Source: Ferrovibrio sp.
GTDB lineage: Bacteria > Pseudomonadota > Alphaproteobacteria > Ferrovibrionales > Ferrovibrionaceae
Length of the DNA stretch: 64,000 nucleotides
Direction: 5' to 3'
Assembly (NCBI GenBank): GCA_017991315.1
Contig: JAGOQS010000002.1
Location: 124,001 to 188,000, forward strand
The notes beneath the pieces were generated by a model that worked only from the letters and a program-made list of their open reading frames with translations, was not told the DNA's origin and searched no databases. Each line of letters starts with the position of its first letter. The first letter of the stretch is position 1. A program made the translations under genes and the position numbers. This document shows, piece by piece, positions 20,101 through 29,100 of this stretch.

Positions 20101-23100
20101 CCGAGCAGCGTGTCGTTGCCGACGCTGGCCCACAGCACGTCGTCGCCGGCGCCGCCATCAATGGTGACGGAGCCGATGGTATAGGTTTCGCTGGTCAGGT
20201 CGACGATATCATTGCCGTCGCCGGCATTGATGATCTCGATATCCTTTAGCCGCGCGCCGACACCAGAGGGCTCGCTATACTTGTCGTCGAGGAACAGCGC
20301 GTCGTTGCCGCTGGAAAGGTTGACCGTGTCGACGCCCTCGCCGCCATCGATCACATCGTAGCTGCGCACCTGGCCGGTAATGCTGACCAGCTCGCCGGTG
20401 CCGGCGATGCCGCTGCCATTGCCAACATTCTTCGCCGACCAGCCGCTGGTCCAGATCGCATCAACGGAATTATTGAAGGTGTCGTTACCCGCGCCGCCAT
20501 AGAGATAGTCGCTGCCGGCGCCGCCATCGATGATGTCGTTGCCATCGCCACCGCGGATGATGTCGTTGCCGTCGCCGCCGAGCAAAGTGGCGCCGGTGCT
20601 GCCGGTGGCCGTGATCGTATCGGCGCCGCTTGAGCCGGTGACGCTCTCGATGGCACTGACCGTGATGCTGCCGGCGCTGCCGAGCGTCAGGCTGTCGGCG
20701 CCGCTGGAGCCCTGGGCCGTCTCGACATTGGTCGCCGTGATGGCATTGCCGCCGCTGCCGAAGGTCAGCGTGTCGCTGCCGGCGCCGAGGTCGACGCGGC
20801 CCGAGCCGTTGAAGGTGACGCTGTCATTGCCCGTACCGCCGAGTACGGTCTCGATATTCGCCGTGGTCAGCGTATTGGTGCCGTTGGCGAGCTGCAGCGT
20901 GTCCTTGCCGGCATTGAGGTCGTAGCTGCCATTGGTGACCAGGTTGCCGAGCGTGACGTAATCATCGCCCGAGCCGCCGGTCAGCTTCTCGACATTGGTG
21001 ACGGTGAGGCTGTTGGCGGCATCGGCCAGCTTCAGGCTGTCGCTGCCGGCACCGAGATCGATGGCGCCGCCGGTGATGCCCTGGCTCAGGGCCACGGTGT
21101 CGTTGCCAATGCCGCCGACGATATTCTCGATATTGGCAACCGTGACGCTGTTCGCCGTGCCGGTAAGGATCAGCGTGTCGTTGCCGCCGCGCAGGTCCAG
21201 CGTACCGGTGCCGCTGTAGGTAATGGTGTCATCGCCCGAACCGCCGGTGACACTCTCGACATTGGCGACCGTAGCGGTCTCGCCGGCATCGCCAAGCACC
21301 AGCTTGTCGTAGCCGGACGAACCCTGCACGCTCTCGGCATTGCTGGCGGTGATGGTAGCGCCGGCAGCGCCAAACACCACGGTGTCACTGCCATCGCCGA
21401 GATCAACGCTGCCGCCGGTGCCGCTGAGTGTGACGGTATCGTTGCCGGTACCGCCCAGCACGGTTTCGATATTGGTCGCGGTCAGCGTGTTGGTGCCGTC
21501 CGCAAGCTGCAAGGTGTCCTTGCCGGCATTGAGGTCGTAACTGCCGTTGCTGACCAGATTGCCGAGCGTGACGTAATCATCACCCGAGCCGCCGGTCAGC
21601 TTCTCGACATTGGTCACCGTCAGGCTGTTGGCGGCATTGGCGAGCGTCAGGCTGTCATTGCCGCCGCCGAGGTCGATATCGCCGCCGGTGAAGCCCTGGA
21701 GCAGGGTGACGGCATCGTTGCCGCTACCGCCGGTGATATTCTCGATATTCGCCGCCGTCACGGCATTCGCCGCACCGACCAGGATCAGCGTGTCGTTGCC
21801 GCCGCGCAGGTCGATGGTGCCGGTGCCGTTATAGGTGACGGTATCGTCGGCATCGCCGCCGGTGACACTCTCGACATTATTGACCGCGACGTCGTTACCA
21901 TTGGCGCCCAGCACCAGCTTGTCGTAACCCGACGAGCCCTGCACTACTTCGGCATTATTGGCGGTGATGGTGGCGCCGGCCGCGCCAAACACCACGGTAT
22001 CGCTGCCATCGCCGAGATCGACATTGCCGCCAGTGCCGGCAAGCGTGACGGTATCATCGCCGGCACCGCCCAGCACGGTCTCGATATTGCTGGCGGTCAG
22101 CGAATTGGTGCCGTCCGCAAGCTGCAGCGTATCCTTGCCCGCCGCCAGATCGAAGCTGCCGCCGCTGACCGGGGCGCCGAGGGTGACATAATCATCGCCC
22201 GAACCGCCGGTGACGCTCTCGACATTGCTGACCGTCAGGCTGTTGCCGCCATTGGCCAGCTTCAGGCTGTCGCTGCCGGCGCCAAGATCGACTTCGGCAC
22301 CATCAATCGGACCAGCCAGCGTGACGGCATCGCTGCCCGCGCCACCCAGGATGCTTTCGATATTCGCCGCCGTAACGGCATTGGCAGCGCCGGTGAGAAT
22401 AAGCGTGTCAGTGCCGCCACGCAGGTCGAGGCTGCCGGTGCCGCTATAGGTAACGGTATCGTCGCCTTCGTTGCCGGTGACGCTCTCGACATTGGCAACC
22501 GTCAGTGTGTTGCCGCCATCGGCCAGGAACAGCTTGTCGTTGCCGCCCTTGAGGTCGACGCTGGCGCCATCCACCGGGCCGTCCAGCGTCAGGATATCGT
22601 CGCCCGAGCCGCCGGTGAGGGTCTCAACATTCGCCGCCGTGATGGTGTTGCCGCCATCGGCGAGGTTCAGCGTATCGCTGCCATCGCCGAGATCGGCATA
22701 ACCCTGGCTCTGCGCCGTGCCATAGGTGACGGTGTCGTCGCCGGCCCCACCCTGCACGTTCTCGATATTGCTGACCGTGATGTCATTGGCGCCATCGGCC
22801 AGGGTCAGCTTGTCGTTGCCGCCGGCAAGGTCGTAGCTGCCACCCTGCACCACATCGGCCAGCGTGATGTCGTCGTCGCCATCGCCGGCCACCAGGGTCT
22901 CGACATTGGCCACCGTCAGCGTGTTGCCATCGGAAGCCAGCACCAGCTTGTCATTGCCAGCGCCGAGATCGATGGTGCCCGGCACGCTCGGCGGCACCAG
23001 CACCACGGTATCGTCGCCGGAGCCGCCGATCACGTTCTCGACGTTGTTCAGCGTGACGACATTGGTGCCCGGGCCAAGCTGCAGCGTGTCTTCGCCATCG

Positions 23101-26100
23101 CCAAGATCAACGCGGCCAGTGCCGCTATAGGTCAGCGCGTCGTTGCCGCTGCCGCCCTGCACGGTCTCGACATTGGCAACCGTCAGCGTGTTGTCGCCAT
23201 CGGCCAGCGTCAGCTTGTCGCTGCCGCCCTTGAGGTCGATGGTAACGCCATCCACCGCTTCGGTGAGCGTTACATCGTCGTTGCCCGAACCGCCGGTGAT
23301 GCTCTCGACATTCGACGCCGTGACGGTGCCGCCATCGGAGCCAAGCGTCAGGGCATCGTTGCCGTCGCCCAGATCGACAGTACCGGAGCCATTGAAGGTG
23401 ACGGTATCGTTGCCGCTGCCGCCGTTCAGGGTCTCGACATTGCTGACCGTGACGGTGTTGTTGCCATCAGCCAGGTTGAGCGTGTCGTCGCCGCCGCCGA
23501 GATCGACGCTGACGCCGGAAACCGGATCGGCCAGGGTGATATTGTCATCGCCCGATCCGGCCACCAGGGTTTCGACATTGGCGACGGTGAGCGTGTTACC
23601 ATCATCGGCCAGCACCAGCTTGTCATTGCCAGCGCCGAGATCAATGGTGCCCGGCACGCTCGGCGGCACCAGCACCACGGTATCGTCGCCAGCGCTGCCG
23701 ACCACGTTCTCGACATTGGTCAGGGTTACGATGCTGCCACTGCCGGTGAGCTTGAGCGTATCCTCGCCGTCGCCGAGATCGATGGCGCCGTTGCCGTTGT
23801 AGCTGATCACATCCTCGCCGGTACCGCCGGTGAGGCTTTCGACATTGCTGACCGTCAGGGTGTTGCCGCCATCGGCCAGAGTCAGGCTGTCATCGCCGCT
23901 GCCGAGGTCGATGCTGCCGCTGGTCTGCGGCGCCGCCAGGGTAACGTCGTCGTCGCCCAGGCCGCCGGTAATGGTTTCGACATTGGCAACCGTGATCGGG
24001 CCGCCCTCGCCGCCCAATTGCAGCTTGTCATTACCGCTGCCGAGATCGACATAAGCGCCGTTGTTGCCACCGGTCAGGGTCAGGTCGTCGCTGCCATTGG
24101 AGCCGACCACGCTTTCAACATTGCCAGCGGTGATATGGCCGCCATTGCCGCCGAAGCTGAGCGTATCGTCGCCATCGCCGAGATCCAGCGCGGCATCGCC
24201 GATCACGGTGACATCATCTGCGCCAGCGCCGCCGGTCAGGCTCTCGACATTGGAAATGGTGAGCGTGTTGCCGCCATCGGCCAGCGTCACCGTATCCTTG
24301 CCGCCGCCGAGGTCGATGCTCTCGCCGTCGAGATTGTCGGCGAAGGTGACATCATCGCCGCCAGTGCCGCCAACCAGGGTTTCGACGCCGGAAAGGGTGA
24401 CGGTGTTGCCGCTATTGCCCAGCACCAGCTTGTCGTTACCGGCACCAAGATCGATGCTGCCGGTGCCGCTATAGGTGATGGTGTCGCTGCCCGAACCACC
24501 GGTCAGCGTTTCGACATTGGTGACCGTGAGCGAATTGGTGCCATCGGCAAGCGTCAGGCTGTCATCGCCGGCGCCGAGGTCGACGCTGCCGCCAGTGACC
24601 GGGGTGCCGAGGGTGACATCGTCGCCGCCCTTGCCGCCGGTTACGGATTCGACATTGCTTGCCGTGACCGTGTTGCCGCCATCGGCCAGCACCAGGCCAT
24701 CCTTGCCGCCACCGAGATCGATCTGGATGCCGCCGCTGGTGGTTTCACCCAGCGTGACGATATCGGTGTTGTTGCTGCCCTGGATGGTTTCGGTGCCAGT
24801 AACGGTGTAGCTGCCGCCACTGGTGCCGATCTGCAAAGTGTCGTTGCCGCCACCGAGATCGGCATTGCCGCCGCCGTTGAAATAGACCGTATCGTTGCCC
24901 GAACCGCCGGTGACGGTCTCGATATTGGTCACCGTCAGCTTGTTGCCGCCATCGGCCAGGATCAGGCCGTCATTGCCCGAACCGAGGTCGAAATTGCCGT
25001 TCGCCACCGTGGTGTCGAGCTGGAAGGTGACATTGTCCTTGCTGCCGGCGGCAACCACGGTCTCGACATTGACGGCAGTGACCTGGGTGGTCTCGCCCAC
25101 CAGCACCAGCTTGTCGATGCCGTCGCCAAGATCGATATAGCCCTTGCCGGAGAAAGTGACGTAATCGTTGCCCGAGCCGCCGATCACGGTCTCGACATTA
25201 TTGATGGTGAGCTGGTTGCCGCCATCGGCCAGCACCAGCAGGTCATTGCCATCCATCAGGTCGATGGTGCCGCCGGTGCGGCCCTCGGTGAGCACAACGG
25301 CATCGTCGTTCTTGCCGCCGGTGATGCTCTCGACGTTGCTCGCCTGGATGTAATTGCCGCCATCGCCCAGCGTCACCTTGTCGGCGCCGGCGCTGCCGAT
25401 CACCTTCTCGATGCTGCTGATGGTAACATTGCCGCTGCCGGCACCCAGCGTGACGGTGTCGGCACCAAGACCACCGATGATGGTCTCGGTATTGGCAATG
25501 GTGAGCGTATTGCCGCCATCGGCCAGGATCAGCTTGTCGCCGCCGCCGGCCAGATCGATGCTGCCGCCCTGCAGGCCCTGGGTGAGCTGCACGGTATCGG
25601 CGCCGCCGCTGCCGACGACATTCTCAACATTGCTGAGCGTGACACTGTTGGCGGTGCCGTTCAGGATCACGGTATCGCTGCCGCCGGCCAGATCGATGCT
25701 GCCGGTGCCGGCATAAGTAATCGTGTCGTTGCCCGAACCGCCGGTAACACTCTCGACATTGGCGATGGTCAGGCTGTTTTCGCCATTGGCCAGCTTCAAC
25801 GAGTCGATGCCGCCGAGCAGGTCGACGCGGCCGCCGGTGACGACGCTGGAAAGCGTCACGTTATCGCTGCCGCTGCCGCCGGTCACGCTCTCGGTGTTGA
25901 TGGCATTGAAGGTGTTGCCGCCATCGGCCAGCTTCACAGAGTCGCGGCCCGCCCCCATGTCGATGCTGTAGGGGCTGGTGGCATTGCCAATGGCCGTGGT
26001 CAGGGTCAGTGCATCGTTGCCGCTGCCGCCTTCCACGGTCTCGAAATTAGAGGCAGTGGCGGCATTGTCACCGCCATCGGCGAAGCGCAGCAGGTCATTG

Positions 26101-29100
26101 CCGGCGCCAAGATCGACAGTGCCGGTGCCGGCAAAGTAGATCGTCTCGTTGCCGGTGCTGCCGGTGATGGTCTCGATATTCGCCAGGGTGACGATGTTAT
26201 CGCCCTTGGCCAAGGTCAGCGCATCATTGCCGCCAGCCAGATCGACCCGGCCATTCTTCAGCACGGTACCGAGCGTCAGCACGTCGCCATTGGACGAGCC
26301 AATCACGGTTTCGATATTGGTTAGCGACAGGGTGCCGCCGGAATTGATGATCAGCGTGTCGTTGCCAGCGCCAAGATCGATCACCGCATTGGCCGGCTGG
26401 TTCGGGCCGAGCGCGATGGTGTCGTTACCAGTCGAGCCGATCACGGTCTCGATGTTGCTGATGGTGAAGGTGCTGCCGCCAACGGCCAGGATCAGCTTGT
26501 CCTTGCCGGCGCCGAGATCCATGTAGCCGTTGGTGATCACGTCACCAACAGTGATGGTGTCGTTGCCGGTGCCGCCAAGCACCGTCTCGGTGCCATACAC
26601 GGTCTGGGTATTGGCGCCATTGGCCAGCTTCAGGCTGTCATTGCCGGCGCCGAGATCCAGGCTGATCGCCTTGGTCAGCGCCGCCTTCATGGTGATGCTG
26701 TCGTCACCGGCGCCGCCGACCAGGGTTTCGACGCCCGCAACGGTCACAGTATTGGCGGCACCGGTGAGGATCAGCTTGTCGAGGCCGGTGCTCAGATCAA
26801 CGTTGCCGGTACCGCTATACGTGACGGTGTCGGCATTGTTGCCGCCAGTCACCGTCTCGGCATTGGCAATGGTCAAGCTGTTAGCAAAATTTGCCAGCTT
26901 CACCGTATCGCTGCCGCCACCGGCATCGATAAAGCCATTAGTGATGCCATTCATCAGCGTGATCTTGTCGATCCCGCTGCCACCGATGATGGTTTCCACA
27001 TTGGCGAACGAGGCCGTGTTGTTGCCGTTCGCCAGGAACACCTTGTCGAGGCCGTCGCCAAGATTGAAGCTGCCCTTGGCGGTAGTGACGTTGTTGTAGA
27101 TGACGTCGTTGCCACCGAGGCCGACCACGGTCTCGACATTGGCCAGCGTGAGGGTGTTGTTGCCGTTCGCCAGTGTCAGCTTGTCGACGCCGCCACCAAG
27201 ATCGATCACCGAGCCGCTGAGCCGGTCATCGCTCAGCGCAACGATATCGGCCGCGCTGCCGCCGGTCAGGGTTTCAATATTGGCCAGGGTGAGCATGCTG
27301 GAGACATTGCCCAGCACCAAGCTGTCTTGGCCGCCACCGAGATCGACATTGGCCCGCGCCGATTTGTCGAGGCGGACGCTGTCGTTGCCGCTGCCACCAA
27401 CGATCGTCTCAATGCTGATCGCCGTGAGCGAATTGGCGACATCATCCAGGGTCAGGCTGTCGTTGCCGCTGCCAAGATCGACTTTGGCATTCTTCAGCGC
27501 ACCATCAATGGTGACCGTGTCACTGGCGCCGCCGCCGGTGATGGTTTCGACATTACCAACCGTAACGGAATTGGTGGAGTTAGACAGCTTCAGCGTATCG
27601 TTGCCGCCACCAAGATCGATCTTGCCGTTAGTCAAGCCGGTATTGATGGTCACGATGTCGGTACCGGCCGCACCAATAATGGTTTCTACACCATTCGCCG
27701 TGATCTTGCCGCCGGCGGCGTTGAGCGTCAGCTTGTCGCTGCCGGCACCAAGGTTGACAGCTGTCTGCGTGGAACCAGTGCCGAGATAGATGTCATCGGC
27801 CTTGTCGCCACCAACGATCTGCTCAACATTCGCCAGCGTGACCGTGTTCACGACATTGTCGAGTTCAACGCGGTCCGTGCCCTTGCCAAGGTCGATCGAC
27901 GCTTCGCTTGCTACAGTGCCGACAAAGCGGACCGTATCGGCGCCACTGCCGCCGACGAGGGTTTCGACATTCGCAACGTAGACACTATTGGTGCCGTTGC
28001 CGAGCACCAGTTTATCGCCACCGCCACCGAGATCGAAGTTACCAGGGCCAGCCGCAGACACGGTGACAATATCAGCCCCGCTGCCGCCGATCACGGTATC
28101 GACATTCTGCACGGTGAGTGAATTGCCGCCATCGGCGAGACGCAGCGTATCGGCACCGCTGCGCAGATCGACCTTGCCGCCGTTGATATTGGTCTTCAGC
28201 GTGATCTCGTCGTTACCGATACTGCCGCTGATGCTTTCGACATTCGAGAGGAAAAGCGTGGAGCCACTCGGGCTGATTAGAGACAGCTTGTCCTGGCCAG
28301 CGCCCAGATCGATGGTGCTCTGCGACTCCAGCGTTGTGGCGATGGTAATATCGTCGTTGCCAGCGCCGCCGATCAGCGTTTCAACATCGGAAACCGTCAG
28401 TACGTTACTCGCGCCACTCAGGGTCAGGCTGTCCTTGCCATCGCCCAGCATGACCACGCCTTTGCTTACGCCACCACCCAGGGTGATCCTGTCGTCACCT
28501 GTGCCGCCATAAACCGATTCGACATTGGTAAGCGTTGTAATATTGCCGCCATTCGCGAGCGTAACCACATCGGCACCGGCACCAAGATCAACGTTGTGCT
28601 GGGTGCCCAGATTGGTCGTGAAGGTGACGGCATCGGCAGCACTACTGCCGGTAACGGTCTCGACATTGCCGACGCTGACGCGGTTGCCGCCGGTGCCAAG
28701 CTGCAATTTGTCGGCGCCGTCGCCCAGATCATAAAGCGCATCGTAGCTGCCGCGCCCCAGTACAACCGAGTCGCTGCCGCTGCCGCCGAGCAAGGTATCG
28801 ACACCCGTGGCCGTGATATTATTGGTGCCGTTGGCCAGGCGCAGCGTGTCGAAATCTAGGCCAAGATCGACCTTGGCATTGGCAGGCGCCGACAGCGTGA
28901 TGTTGTCGACCGCCAGGCCGCCGGTGATGGTTTCGGCGTTGGCAATGGTCGCCGTGTTGGCGGCATTGTTGAAGATGACGGTATCACTGCCAACACCGGT
29001 ATCGATCGTACCGTTGAAAGCTGTATTGAATGTGATCTTATCGGCACCATTGCCGCTGGCGACACCTTCGACATTGGACACATTGTACACACCACCGGCA

